64,000 bases of DNA from Chenopodium formosanum. Taxonomy: Eukaryota > Streptophyta > Magnoliopsida > Caryophyllales > Amaranthaceae. The DNA lies in NCBI GenBank assembly GCA_024500155.1, contig CM044858.1:5146001-5210000 (forward strand), in the 5' to 3' direction. Position numbers and translations under genes: made by a program. Shown in pieces: positions 35,842 to 50,270 of this stretch. Numbering within the stretch: position 1 is the first letter of the stretch; every line of letters starts with the position of its first letter. A model generated the notes under the pieces. It made no database searches and was not told where the DNA came from. It saw only the letters and a program-made list of their open reading frames with translations.

Positions 35842-38800
35842 ATGGCGGCTTCTGTCGATCGCCAATATAATCCGGCGGCCATGAACGGCGTCGTTCGGTC
35901 CCCATTTACCACCCACCACCGTTCCGACTCACCGGTTCGGGGCTACAATTTTAACAACCCTCCAAATTCTTTTAATAAAACAGCCGAAATAAAATTTATC
36001 GATAATAGTAATAATAATAGTGGTAGAAATAATCGCTATTATAGCGATAGTGAGGATGACGATGACGAAAATGAGATCAACGTCTGGAAAGAGTTGATTA
36101 AGAAAGGTAACAGCGAATTAGAGCCGTCCGCCATCGACACCCGCGATGAGGGGACGGCGGATCAGTGGATTGAGAGGAATCCTTCATTGATCCGTCTTAC
36201 GGGGAAACACCCCTTTAATTCGGAGCCACCATTGACCCGTTTAATGCACCACGGGTTTCTTACCCCGGTTCCGCTACATTACGTGCGGAACCATGGTTCT
36301 GTCCCCAACGCTAAGTGGGAGGACTGGACCATTGAGGTGACCGGGCTCGTGAAGCGCCCGGTCAAGCTCACAATGGACCAGTTGGTTAATGACTTCCAGA
36401 GCCGGGAGTTCCCTGTGTCACTCGTGTGCGCAGGGAACCGAAGGAAGGAACAGAATATGACCAAGCAATCGATAGGGTTTAATTGGGGTTCAGCTGCCAT
36501 ATCGACCTCGGTATGGCGTGGTGTCCCACTCCGCGATGTGTTAAAGCGGTGTGGGATCATGAGTTGTACCAAAGGCGCCCTCAATGTTTGTTTTGAGGGC
36601 GCAGAGGACCTTCCTGGAGGCGGAGGGTCAAAGTATGGGACCAGTGTTAAAAGAGAGTTTGCCATGGATCCTGCTCGTGACATTATCCTAGCCTACATGC
36701 AGAATGGTGAGAAACTTAACCCTGATCACGGGTTTCCCGTTCGGATGATCATTCCCGGGTTCATTGGTGGACGAATGGTGAAATGGTTGAAGAGGATTAT
36801 TGTGACGACCGCGGAGTCAGATAATTACTACCATTTCAAAGACAACAGAGTGCTTCCTTCTCATGTTGATGCTGAACTTGCAAATTCTGAAGGTACATAT
36901 ACATATTTGTATATATTTATATAATAAAAATGTTATCTTATAGTAATTCGAATATTCGATTCCATGTTCATCTAAATCTAATAAATATGATAGGCGCAAC
37001 AAATAGATCAAATACTGATATGTCATGGATGATGATGATAAAGTATATATGTTTGCACTTACGATTATTGTTTTGGAGTATTGCTAATAAATTGAAATTG
37101 CAGCATGGTGGTACAAACCGGAGTACATCATAAATGAGCTCAATGTTAACTCGGTTATAACAACACCTTGTCACGAAGAAATCTTGCCGATCAACGCGTG
37201 GACTACCCAGCGCCCTTACACAATCAGGGGTTACGCCTATTCTGGTATGTTTATTTAGCCTTTTCACTTTGTTACTCGTCTTGTTATCGTGTTACCAAAA
37301 AGTGTAGGATGTAACTTAAGATAGGTTGTCGTCTTTTAACAACGTACTACACCTTCTATGATAAATTGATAATCATAGTAAATATTGATGATGTAATTAC
37401 ATCTAATTTTTTGTCGTTATACGTTATACTTTATCGTTAAAAGTTAAAACAAAGTAAAAAAAATGTATAGTGCGTGACTATGTGAATGAAAATGACAAAT
37501 TATGTTTAAACTAGGGGAATAAAGACACGTTATTAGACCCGGAACGAAAACCAGGGGAGGAATCTAAAATGCCTCATTCAAAAAGTCAATTGCCACGACC
37601 TTGGAAGAAAGTTGATTGTATAAATTTGATTACGTCACTCTATAATTTGTATAACATAGTATTCAATTAAAATAATAATCCTAGTTGGTTGAATAAAAGA
37701 CTAATTGTGGTTGATTTGTTAATAGTATAATTTTGCCCTTTTAAAAGTACTAAACTTATAAAATTAAAGTCAAGATCGTGATTTGTGAGACAAGCTAGGG
37801 GCTTATGATTTCCTCCAATTAAGAAAATAGAATTGGTACTATCTTGTGCTTTTTGGATTTTTTTGACCCTCCAAATACCACTAGCCGCTAATTCTTCGAA
37901 TAGGTTGTGTAATAGTGATACAAGTATTTTAGTTGCAATTTCGTCCCATGGAAAGGTCATGTACCTCTACTATGTTGAAAATAGTTGGTCTAAAACTAAA
38001 GTATGTTTTTACCTTTTACTGCAACGCGTGCTTTAATGTGACTGTTTAATATTTGTGATGTTCTAAATTTACCGTTATTGTAAAATTGGAATAGGAGGAG
38101 GAAGGAAGGTGACCCGAGTGGAAGTGACAATGGACGGAGGTGAAACATGGGAAGTATGTGAATTGGACCACCAGGAGAAGCCAAGCAAATATGGCAAATA
38201 CTGGTGTTGGTGTTTCTGGTCGCTAGAGGTTGAAGTACTTGACTTGCTCGGAGCTAAAGAGATTTCAGTCCGTGCTTGGGATGAAAGTCTCAACACCCAA
38301 CCCGAGAAGCTCATTTGGAATGTCATGGTAAAAACTCTAATCCGGTTCTAGTACTTTACCATTTTCTTAATACTTTCATGTTAGTTAAGTGGTCCGATAA
38401 TATTAAATTAAAATATAATTATTGGGACGCGCTTGATTAGTAACATGAATAGGGACAGATATATAATAAGGTGGTGATTAAGCTGTAATATTTTCACATG
38501 AAATGGCAGTGATTGTTGGTAAGGTAGTCCTTAAAAAAAGAGAGGGGCCTATAAAAAGAGCCTTTTCTTGTGCATGTTAAGTCAAAAAAGTGGCCTTTCC
38601 TAATTTCTACGGGTGAAGAGGGTTGATTTGTTTGCTTGTGTATTTGGCCCTACCCTCCCTCTGTTGCGTAGCTAATACTCGTATCTTGATTCCTTCTCTG
38701 ATCTTCTGCTTCAACTTGTTAGTTGTAACATAGATAAACCTCATAAATTCATTAAAAAAAAATATAGAATATGCTATTTGCATACTAGTAGTATTGATTA

Positions 38801-41105
38801 TTGAATAGTATATTAGTATAGTGTATAGTCCTCAGACTTTCACTTTGTACTTGTAACAACTAGTCCACTTGTAGCCAGCTGCATATTTGTAGAAATTTTA
38901 AACGATAATAATATTGCAATTTTTAATCAATATTAATTAAACGAGTTTGGCACTTTGGCCTAGAGTCTTATTGGTGGAGAGTTTTATTTGGTTAAAAACT
39001 TAAAACTTTTTTTTACATGAGGGCGAGAATACAGTGTCATACAGTAGTTTTACCACATTAGTATAAGAAATATTTAATATATTTGATTACAATTAATAAT
39101 TAGTGGAGATTCACACATTTGATTCCAATCTCTTACTTCCGGAAGTGGTGGAAAATTTGGCACTTTTAGCCGACTAAGCCAAGAAGGAATTGGCTTCACA
39201 TGTTAAAATAAACCAGTGGGCCGTCCACCTACACTCTTAAATATCTTGATTAGTACTACTAATTTGAAAGATTAAACTATATATTAAGTATTAAATAAAT
39301 GGTTTGGCACCAATTAAAGGGGATGTATCTTTCTTTTTCATTTCCATCTTTTCTTTCTCCTCCACCCTTTTCCTCTGCAAGTGGCCTAGGGTCAATATTC
39401 TTATAAAAATTGGCTCCATTACTTTAATTAAGCCGTTTTATAGCTTGAAAGTGATTAGTGAATAATAATCATAAGATGAATAGTTTTAGTTAGAAATTTT
39501 TTGTCGTTTTTCATTCTATTTGTGCTATAGCTGTAGAATCTTGACTGGCTTGTCACTTGATTTATAAATTAACATTGCATCTTTGACCTCTCCCTCCCTT
39601 TTTCCCCTTAACCTTGGAATAAAGTGTACAAATATTTAACTTTGATTGAATCTAATAATACTGCTAACAAACCTTTAATATAATCCAAGTTGTTAAAATC
39701 TTTGCATGACTTCACAAAATCATGCTCAATTTAGTATATGTGTATTTTTTTTATCTAATTTGTTGTCCACTTTGGTATGTAGGGTATGATGAACAACTGC
39801 TGGTTCCGAGTTAAGACTAATGTGTGCAAGCCTCACAAGGGAGAAATCGGTATCGTGTTTGAACACCCGACCCAACCCGGCAACAAGTCGGGCGGGTGGA
39901 TGGCTAGGGAACGCCATCTAGAGCTCTCTGACTCTGGTCCTACACTGAAGAGGACAGCATCCACCCCATTCATGAACACCACCTCAAAAATGTACTCAAT
40001 GTCTGAGGTGAAAAAACACAACTCAGCTGATTCAGCTTGGATTGTTGTCCATGGACACGTGTACGATGCTACCCGGTTCCTGAAGGACCACCCTGGAGGG
40101 TCAGACAGCATTCTGATCAATGCCGGAACCGACTGCACGGAAGAGTTCGATGCTATACATTCAGACAAAGCTAAGAGGCTCCTAGAGGACTTTAGGATAG
40201 GTGAATTGATCTCAACTGGTTACACGTCGGACTCGTCCTCACCCGGTAACTCAATGCATGGTTCGTCTAGTTACTCCAACTTGACACCCATTACTGAAGC
40301 AGCCCCACTTAGGAACGTGGCATTGAACCCAAGGGTTAAGATATCATGCAAACTTATCGAGAAAGTTTCACTTTCACATGACGTAAGAAGGTTCCGGTTC
40401 GAGTTACCATCTCAGGACCAGGTCCTTGGATTACCTGTAGGCAAGCACATCTTTTTGTGTGCAAACGTTGAGGATAAGCTTTGTATGAGAGCCTACACCC
40501 CTTCTAGCACCGTCGATGAGGTCGGGTACTTTGATCTAGTGGTCAAGATTTACTTCAAGAATCAACACCCAAGGTTTCCCAACGGAGGGGTTATGTCCCA
40601 GCATCTAGACTCATTGGAGTTGGGCTCGTTTGTTGAGGTGAAGGGTCCACTGGGCCACATTGAGTACCTCGGTAAGGGGGACTTCACGGTCCATGGTAAG
40701 CCAAAGTACGCCAAGAAGCTAGCCATGATCGCAGGCGGGACCGGAATAACTCCGATTTATCAGGTAATGCAGGCTATACTGAAGGATCCCGAGGACGAGA
40801 CTGAGATGTATGTTGTGTATGCAAATCGTGCAGAGGAGGATATATTGCTTCGAGAAGAGCTTGATAAATGGGCTGATGTATTTAGAGATAGAGTCAAAGT
40901 TTGGTACGTTGTTGAGAAGGGGAGTGAAGGTTGGCAATACGACACCGGATTTATAACTGAGTCCATTCTCAGAGATCACGTGCCGGCAGTTGGAGATGAT
41001 GTCTTGGCTCTCACGTGTGGACCTCCTCCTATGATTCAGTTTGCAGTTCAACCCAATTTGGATAAGATGGGTTATGATATTAAGGAACAGTTGTTGATCT
41101 TTTAA
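35842..41105 (+). CDS. NIA: NADH nitrate reductase
   Basis: Cytosolic homodimeric flavo-haem-molybdenum enzyme reducing nitrate to nitrite with NADH, the first step of nitrate assimilation. Exons: 35842-36892, 37104-37244, 38095-38327, 39783-41105; all GT-AG and in frame, 915 aa, close to the spinach enzyme (926 aa). Order: acidic, Asn-rich N-terminus (1-~90); molybdenum-cofactor domain with Cys196 in CAGNRRKEQNM as Mo ligand; dimer domain; hinge 1 with RTASTP, where Ser535 matches the serine phosphorylated for 14-3-3 inhibition in spinach; cytochrome b5 domain with haem ligands His578 (HPGG) and His601; FAD domain with RAYTPSS 711-717; NADH domain with GGTGITP 793-799 and CGPPPM from Cys887; terminal LLIF. 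Nothing is missing, so it is expected to be active. NADH rather than NAD(P)H specificity is inferred from family resemblance. Confidence 0.98.
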
Positions 41106-41627
41106 GCTTAGCCTCTCAAGTTTTAGTCCAGTAAATGGGATATATCATCAATTACTATACATTCGGACATTATATTGTATGCCCAAACGGTGGTGCATAC
41201 ACAACACTTGGTATATGCGTACTGGGCGCCGACGTGTGTGATGCAATGTACGCGCATATATATTCTTCACTCGCCGGCACATGATGCTGTTATGCACACG
41301 CTGTTGCGGGTGTACCTTCGGATGTATAGTAGAATTCTATTACATTGAGTATATGAACATTATATTCCAAGTATGTAATGTAATGTAATTTGTGGAGCAT
41401 GCATGTGGTTTTTTTTTCTAATTTTATTTGTACATATAAGCGCTCCATTAGATTGTTTGTTTAGAAGTGTTTTTTTCTTTTGGAAATTGGTTTACGGAGG
41501 ATGAAGTAGATGGAACAAAGTCAAGTAGGCAGTGGGTTTGTTTCTTTGTGGTACGGTTTCTGTGTAAGGGAGATTACTATTCTGTAATCTCCAAACCATA
41601 TTGTACTATTATTTGTCTTTGCCCCGC

Positions 41628-41633
41628 AATAAA
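41628..41633 (+). terminator. Polyadenylation signal candidate of nitrate reductase
   Basis: AATAAA lies 523 bases after the stop codon, followed by a T-rich stretch. Plant signals are loose, so other sites are possible. Confidence 0.45.
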
Positions 41634-41699
41634 TGGGCAGTAAATCCTTGTACAATTGCTTCTTAATTATCTTTTTAAAAATTTTTGTATCTTCATTAG

Positions 41700-44197
41700 T
41701 TAAAGATTTAATTTATCCTTCCTCAAAAAAAAAAAAAAGATTTAATGTATCCTTCTCTGCTAAAAAGTTTTTATCAAAAGACTTCAACTGAGCGGAATAG
41801 TGAAAATCATTGTTTTGAATGTTGGTCTAGTGAATGATGCATCTATTCTATGATCATTTGTTGGTGGTAATACTATTCGTTGTTCCATAATTACCCCATT
41901 AATCCAAAAAAAAAAAAAAATATGAGTATGTACATCTAATGGGTTAAATAAAATAGGACATATCGAGGATAGACTTACTAATGTGGTGTGCGAATATGAA
42001 ATGTGAGGGTGGCAGGCATAATGGAGTCTTGCCAAATTAAAGCCAAAGATGCAATCTCTTATTGGTACTTGGATGCAAATTGCTATTTAAAATTGAAATT
42101 AGTTTCACCATTGATTGAAATTGCTAGCAATTCTTCTGCTTGTGTCAAGCTTAGGCTTGATTGGTACGAGCACGACTAACTTCGCAAGAAAAAGACAAAA
42201 GAGTGACATACATAATACAGACTGCATAAACAAAGTACGTATTAATTTGATTGTTGATAGAATACTATTTACCAAAGAAAGCCATTCATACATACTAATA
42301 AAAAAGAATAAGAGTATTGTTTTATACGGAAGTCTATACCGTACAATTAACATAATGACGGAAGTTACCAAAGCTCAAAACCAATCAAGAATATGTACTT
42401 CTACTTCAATCCTTCGAAAGTGATTTATTTACGTACATAATTAGATTGACCTTTAATTTTTTAATTTCTACATCCAAGCCTGTGACATGACTAATGAGAT
42501 TCAATATTCTATGATTCCTTATTTTACTTGTACACTTTTGGAGCTTACTTGTATCTCTTGTGCTAAGTCGATGTATACTGATTAATATATCATCTATATA
42601 TACTAGATTGAGAGCATAATCTTAAACTCAAAAGCAATCTCAATTAAAACTACGTGTAGTTATAGTAGCGTGATAAACAAAATAAAATCAAGAGTCTTAA
42701 CTCCTTATTCAAATAAAGTCGCATTTTCAAGTCATGATCTCAATTTTAACAATCTTATTTGTTTAAAGTATACACTAATACACATGAACTGAATAACATC
42801 ACATCAATATTTTTTAACATTGATCTTTAAAATTGAATAACTTGAAGTTATCAATCATTATACGGAGTATTATTTACGATATAGTATTTGAATATTTCTA
42901 AAAAAAATTCCTTATTTCCAATTTTCGCATAGATATTAAATTCATTCAATATTTTTTTAATTAACTGAGTAAGTTCACTCAATATCTTAATATAAGTAGT
43001 TAATAATGAAATATATATTAGTATGTATGTGCAATCCTAATTAAGTGGAATTATTCAATGATTTAAAAATTTCTAAAGTAAGTATTTGGTGAAAGGACTT
43101 AATTCCTAAGAGTCATAAAGAGTTTGCATAGTACTCGTACAAGTTTATATCGAATATCATATACAAGTAAGTTCTTTATAACACATCTTTATTAAAGGTA
43201 TGTAGTGCACAATATGTACGTTAGATATGTTCGTTGAATTGATTTGTCCTCTACAAACGAACCAACACAATTTATCTGGTGTATAAATGGGTTGTAATCC
43301 TAATTTACAAGTAAGCACTTACTATATCATAGTCAATGGTGGCTTTAGTACTATATTATTACTTTATTTATAAGGCTATGCTAAATTGCTACTCCGTAAT
43401 AATGTTATCAATTCATAATTAGAGGAGAAGAGGAGGACGATGCTCCCTAAATAATTTGGCATGTCCTTTTCAAACTAAATTTAAGTGTAAATATGTCAAA
43501 AATATTTTTATTCATTGGTTGTCAATAATTTGTATTTTGTAAGTGAAGCAGACAAATGGCAATTAATTTTGTGTAATAAATTAAGAACGACTATATCAAT
43601 TAATTAATAGTGATCATCATTTCGTTCATCTACAACTCGTATATAATTTCTTATAGTATCTTCTTATATAAAAATTGTGTATGAGGAATATCAAGGAGTC
43701 ACAATCAAAGAGGGTGGAGAAGTTTGGTTTGAGAGATCATAATTGAGACGTAATCTACACGTTTACTTCTCTAGCTAATTAATTAACTAACCCTCATCAA
43801 TATAATATAATGGTACTTAATTGGCTTGTTATCACTGATACGAAGTATATGGTTTAAGTCTTTTTAGTAGATCCAGCAAAATTAAGGTCCATTTCCTAGC
43901 AATAATAATAACTCCCTTTATTCTAATTCTAACTCCATTAATTTATTTTCTACAAATACATGTCACATTTTCATTCACGTTAATCACCTATATCTATCAT
44001 TGCTAATTCAATCTATCGTTTCAAGTAATATATGCAAACACGCAATGATGTAAAAACATTTTAATTGAGCGATGATGTTAAATTGTTGGCAACATTAAAA
44101 GTAGAAATTTTGAGCATTATTGAAGATGCATAAGAATATTTACATTCTTGAGCTTGCCAGTACTAATTAAAATGCAATCTTGTAGAAATCTTTCTGC

Positions 44198-44241
<44 letters not shown>

Positions 44242-44980
44242 ATTTATTACAAATAATAATAATTAAAATACAAAAATCTTGTTTTTTTTTTTAAAAATAA
44301 AATTTACATACATTTGAAAAAAAAAAAAAAAACATAGATTTGTTTTTATGCACGCAATAATAAGGTATTACGTAGTAAAATACAAAAATAGGACTTCGTA
44401 ATTAGTCATAATCTTATATACAAGTACATTATATTATCCGCGTCCTTGAAATTTGGAAATGAAACAAAAAATGGAGGGGTGCTCCAATATTGTTATGCAT
44501 TAATATTATAATGTTTGGTGAACGGAAGGGGCAAATGCAATAAGCTCAACAAGGCAGGTTAGCGTTAGACCCCCCCTTCTTATTGTTGTAGCCTTTCTCT
44601 CTCCTTGGCCCCTCTTCCTTTGTCTTGCTCGTTTTTTGGCTCGAAACCTACCATTTTTATTTGAAAATTAAAGTAACGAAACACATTTAAACTACTTTTA
44701 TATTAATATTTGGTCAATTCATATTTTCATATCATTGTTAAATGTCACTTTCATATAGAGGCAATGCAAGATCTTCTCCTTATCCTTGTACTCCTAACAC
44801 TTTACCAAATTTCAAGGGGATGACACAATATTTTTTGTCGTCTATCTACTTGTAATGATATTTATGCCTTCTCTACTTTTTTTTTTTTAAGAGATAATGA
44901 GGCTCTTGAACCCCAAAAAATAAATAAATAAATAATAAATAAAAAATAAAAATTAAAAAATTAAAAATCTAATAGGGAGT
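41700..44980. other. Intergenic, no gene seen
   Basis: AT-rich sequence with only short random open frames. It contains an A41 tract at 44200-44240. Confidence 0.6.
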
Positions 44981-44982
44981 AA

Positions 44983-45164
44983 GGGTCCGTTCATATTTAC
45001 TGAAATGAGCTGAACTGAGCTGAACTGAAATGAACTGATTAGAGCTGAAATGAATGTTTTATGAGAGAAGGAAATTAAGAGCTTAACTGAATTGAACTGA
45101 TTAGAGATGAACTGAACTGATTAGATTTGAACTAAACTGAAATGAAGTTGAAGTGAAAAGGCCC
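44983..45164. mobile_element. Pentamer-filled Tourist-like MITE, copy 4 (182 bp)
   Basis: The ends are GGGTCCGTTCATATTTACT and AAAAGGCCC, with TAA at 44980-44982 and 45165-45167. CTGAA pentamers fill it, in the same orientation as copy 3. Confidence 0.8.
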
Positions 45165-45169
45165 TAAAT

Positions 45170-45964
45170 TGGTTAGACCTCATGTACTAGCTGCTTGTAT
45201 TTAATTAGTCATGTACTAGCTGCTAGTATGTAATTAATTAGTAAATTTTGCTAGGCAGGTTTAAAAATTAATTAAAAGAGATGTTTAGTTCTACATAACA
45301 ATATTGATTACTATCATTTTATGTAATTAGTATGTTCTCTTTTAAAAATAAAAAAATAAAAAAAATAATAAATAAAAAAGGAGCTTGGTTATTGTGATGT
45401 ATGTAAATGACTCTTTGTCTTTCTTATAATCTTATTCATGTAGATGTAGTATACATGAGAAGTATATGATGGTAATATCCAAGACAAATCACAAGATATT
45501 TACATATAGGTACATAGTATATTCTAACTAATAAAGATATTTTGGATATTGATTCATCCTCTACGCCACAATTCTATATTATTTAACATAATGATATTAA
45601 TTATGTTTCCTCCTACTTGAATAAAAATAATATAGCTGAAATTGTCATAAAAAAAAGTTGGACAAAGTATCACATAAAATGACATAAATATAAATACATG
45701 ATACATAGGCAAATATTAAATTCCAAAGACTTGGGAGCTAGAGGAATCAATTCAATATAATGTTAGAAAGATGCAGGTTAATTATATATTTATATACAAG
45801 TGTGTCTTTTATAACCAAAGAAATTGCTTGTCACACTCATATTTCCTATATATATGCGATTATAGTACGAATATACCAAGCTAACCTAGATGTGGTAGTT
45901 GTCTAATCAAAATTAAACGCCACTTGATGAAGTTTTTATAATTAAACCAACAACTTACAAATAG

Positions 45965-46007
<43 letters not shown>

Positions 46008-49000
46008 GGATCATTTTTAGAAGGAATTAATATATAAGTTTACATTATTGTAATTTAAACTAGATATTTCGTTAATTATATTTATTTACTTGTACTTTTT
46101 GGTGAAAAGTACACGAAAAGGATAGGGAAGAGGTTTGATGACATTCATGCTGCATGCCTGATGCCACGAGCTAGATAATTTTACACCACCAACTAAGCAT
46201 TACCAATCAATAAGCATTATCGACTTATCGTCAGTTATTTGTTTTGTACTGTAATAACATGATAATTTAGTCAATCAATTAATGATCGTCATTTAGGATG
46301 GTCTTTCTTAATATCCTGATTTAATACATTGAACAAAAAAGTACAGCACAAATTAATATTTCTTACATTATCTGTGTAGCAAACCTCACTAATTAAGTAT
46401 TAATCATCTGTATTAGCTGCTAATCATTACTAGCCACTTGAACTAATATATACGTTAGCTTAATTTTTGTTATGGTCAATTTTAATAAAGTCGTACAAGT
46501 AGCAATTAAAGAACTAACCTATGGTGTTTATGTTAATGCATGCCAGGTATTTGGAGCATGTAGTTAGAATTATTTATTCATTTAAGAAAAAAAATTATAT
46601 AAAGCCGCCACCTATATATAATAGGTACCTTAATTAATTATGAGCTCGTTTCGTGTTTAATTTGTAACCTGTATCAATTAGAGAACCAAATTATTAGTCC
46701 TAATTCCTTAAATCCTAATTAAACACATGTATATAGTGTTGTTGTTGTTGTTTTTTTTTTAAATCCTTGTGAATTTATACATTTTCATTTGTCAATTAAT
46801 GTTTAGTTGAGTACATGAAAGTGCACTTAAAGCTAATTTTACATGTGTCTGCTGACTTCGCTCATATATGTAATTTTTGGAAGATTGTAATTTTTCCTTT
46901 TTTTTTTTTTTTTTTTTTTTAGTGAGAGGATTCTTTCTTGAAGCTAAAGGGTAGGAAATGGAATGTTCTTTCCTAGAGGAATTGATGTACAGATATACTC
47001 AATCTAGTGGGTCCATAACCTATAAGGCCTCGAGTCGATCGATCATCCACAAATTTACAAAAGCTGACTAGCATGATATAGAATAGTAAATTGAAAATTT
47101 GCATTTAATCAAATTAATATCTTTTTTTTAAAAAAATTGTTCCCTTTAACATTACTCATATAAATTTACTTCAGTTATCTTTGTATAATTCTTTCCCCAT
47201 AAGTTTATCATAAGATTAACCAATACACAAAAAATGTTCAATCATGCAACAATTGTATTGCATCAGTAAGACCAGTATATTGGTTTTCTTAATTAATTCA
47301 TTCGCAATCGTATATATTTCCACACATGCATATATATCTACTAAAGAAAAAAAAATCTAAAGATAGCTAACAAGACAACCACATATAAATGGCTGATGCA
47401 AGAGACATATACAGAATTAAGTCTGAAATCGTATTGTGTAAGATATTATTATGTAAAGCGCCATCACATAATTAAGAATGGTTATTAAATGCGATATGTT
47501 TGTATTATGCATTTACGATTGTGGCTAGACTCGATGGATCAGCTTTCACCATATATACCTTTGCCCAAATGTGGGGGAGGTTACCGTGTGACTAGGTCTA
47601 GGTGTATGTGATGAAATTATTAGCTGAAACTATCTATCATCAACACTTTCAATTCTTTGTTGTTGTTACTTTCAGCAAGCTATATATGCCAAGTTTCACT
47701 GATTTTATTGGCCCACATTTATATCGATAATCCCCAGTAGATCTAGCTATTTATATTATTATTTGAGTTTGAATAGTACAGTGTATATATAATATGGCCT
47801 TCACCTTTGGATGCTTTGAAAGGGTTTTTATTATTTGTACATAATACTAGTAGTCTAGTACAATTATTGTGCATTGTTGTTTATTATCAATGCGACCTTA
47901 GTAGCTTCGAATGGTCACTCAATATAATGCATGGAGTTGCAATGTATCAGTATGTATGTACTTGCTCTTTTTGCGTTTTATTTTACCAGCCCATGCACAT
48001 GCATGCATGCAATTGCCTATGCTTTAAGTATAGTACGGAGTACTCTTAACAATTATCGTTTGATTTATAACCATTAGCAGTGTGTTTGACAGTTTGAGTA
48101 CCATGTTCTGTGCATTGTACTTGTCATTTTGTTCCTTGATATCATTTCGCTTGTTTTTTTTAATAACCTTTTCAATAAATCGGATTCCACGCGCAACTTA
48201 TATTAATATGGCCAGTTATTATATCAATGAAATATGCCACTTGACGGATTGTTGATCATGGTATGTATTAAATGCGAGTAAGACTTAATTAGAAATTAAA
48301 GATTAGCCTGTATGATGTTTTGTAAGATAATTAGTTTATTCGATTATTTTGAAAAATAAGATAGTGTTATCAAAATAATTCAGAAATCAATACGACAATA
48401 CTCTTAACAACACTTTATGATTAATTTCAACATTCAATTCAATATAATGCTTCATGTCTTTTCGTGTGACTACTTATTGGATTGCACAATACAAGATAAG
48501 AAACCTTAAATAATGAATTCAATGGCCATAAAAGTCTCTTATTGTGTTGTTCATTATATAATATAATTGGACTATTGGAGTAAACTCTAATAATGTACGT
48601 GTAAGTTCTACAGAAAAATAAAGCCAACAAATGAACATAATATCTTATCATATTAAAATGCAATGGACTTTGAGGGCTCAAAGGGGCCAAGCAAATTGAG
48701 AAATGATCATATCATAAATCTTCTGGAAAAAAATGGACACACTTTATATAAATAATGTGGTTTGAACTGCCAAGTGCCTTAGATGTAACATGCACTATAA
48801 GTATGGAGATTGGAGAAGAAGCTAAGACTTTAGCAGTCTGACAACACAGAGAACGAATTGAACATAGTCACAAATAAATATTACATATAATGTGAAAATG
48901 TACTGACAATTTTAGTCGACGTAATCTTAAATTGTAACTTGCTTTTGTTAAAACAGACATTGCAATGTAGGAAGAGCCAACTTCAATACTCTCATTTTGA

Positions 49001-49080
49001 CAATGACATCTGCTTTGTAGTTTTTGTGAGCTTGTGAAGACCACACTCACCAACCCAAAGTTGTGGCATAGAGCCAACAG
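45170..49080. other. Intergenic, no gene seen
   Basis: AT-rich, with a T40 tract at 45967-46006 and another T tract near 46900. Open frames at 47807-48049 and 48439-48690 lack any recognisable domain or splice context. Confidence 0.6.
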
Positions 49081-49088
49081 TATAATTA

Positions 49089-49204
49089 CTACGTCACCGT
49101 TTCACTAAAATTGTAACATTATTGTATCACTATAATTATAACACTGATTGAAAATGCAAGAGCTTTTTGGTTAAAATGTTACAATTTTAGTGCAACAAAG
49201 GAAG
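49089..49204. mobile_element. Stowaway-like MITE (116 bp)
   Basis: The inverted ends share CACTAAAATTGTAACATT, with outer ends CTACGTCACCGTTT and (inverse) CTTCCTTTGTTG. TA flanks both sides (49087-49088, 49205-49206). With long arms and a short loop, its transcript would fold as a hairpin. Confidence 0.75.
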
Positions 49205-49979
49205 TAAATGGACATAGAGCATAGACAATTAGACACATTATTTTATGTTATAGCTTTAGTAAGTAATAAAAAATAGATTGATTGAATCCCACAAATTTAC
49301 ATAGGAAAAAGAGTATGCTATAGATAAATTAAGGGAAGTGGGTTCTACGAGATGGACAGATCAAGGATTGCTATTGTACGAATAGATCAATGATCGAAGA
49401 GGTAAATTTGTTCGTAAGCTGATTGAAATTAAAAGAGATTACTCCGTACCATTTTAAAATGGAGAGAATATAAGATAGCTAAAATTTAATTATAAGATAA
49501 GGAATGTTAAAGCTTAACTTTATTGCCACAAATACAATTTAGAGATACCAAGCCATTTAGTAGTTGACAGTGACTTGATACTTTGGTGACAAATTCTGAT
49601 GCCCATACTAATTTCGATTGAATTGGCAACAATCATAACAGACTACTAACATGGCCACAAAGAAAAATGCGAAAGGAAGCCCATTGCTGGCCTTCAGCGA
49701 AATGGGCCTATGCAAAGAAATTTTAGCCAATGGGCTTTACCAAGGTTGTTAACACTTTTTCTTTATTGACATATATCTCAAGTTACGCACAAGAATAGGA
49801 CACCAACAATAACATTCCATATTCATATTTTCAGTCATCTAGTTGTCTTAGCCTCCACCAAAATGTTTCGAGTTTGATGCAAGCGTTTCATGCCATTGTC
49901 TCTAACAATAGTGTTCACATGACGTCATGACTGAAGCTGGGCTAGCAGCATGGTGTAATACACGTAATCGAAGCGAATT

Positions 49980-50190
49980 AGGAGGTGTTGGGAGCTGGTG
50001 TTGGAATTTCACGGAACACTACGGGATAATTCTCGGGATCGTATAATATTGTGTGGACCCATATATGACCAATATCCGGCAACGTAAAGGCCCCGTGAAA
50101 GCTTATAGTCAATACAAGAGGCATGTACGAAAACGGGTAAAATGACCATTTAAAGGCAAATAGGAAGGTTCCACCCAACCAATTGACCCT
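49980..50190 (-). repeat. Decayed inverted monomer of the 325-bp repeat
   Basis: ACGGGTAAAATGACCATTTA, then GGAAGGTTCCACCCAACCAATTG, reads as the reverse complement of the array unit, whose minus copies have GGTAAAATGACTGTTTAAGG and GGTTCCACCGACCCAATTGG. It lies just before the plus-oriented array. Confidence 0.75.
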
Positions 50191-50196
50191 AAAGCT

Positions 50197-50260
50197 GTCA
50201 AAACTTGACCCGACTCGAGGACCCGACTCGAGAACCCGACCTTAACTTAAAATGATCTGA
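50197..50260. repeat. ACCCGAC-rich degenerate minisatellite
   Basis: GACCCGACTCGAGGACCCGA and further ACCCGA(C) units. The complement of the same motif type fills 63055-63335, and both blocks touch copies of the 325-bp repeat. Confidence 0.65.
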
Positions 50261-50270
50261 ACTCAAACAA

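Noticed and set aside
36893..36924. Extension of nitrate reductase exon 1 to an in-frame stop
   Set aside because: GTACAT at 36893 is a splice donor; joining to 37104 restores the conserved WWYKPEYI sequence.
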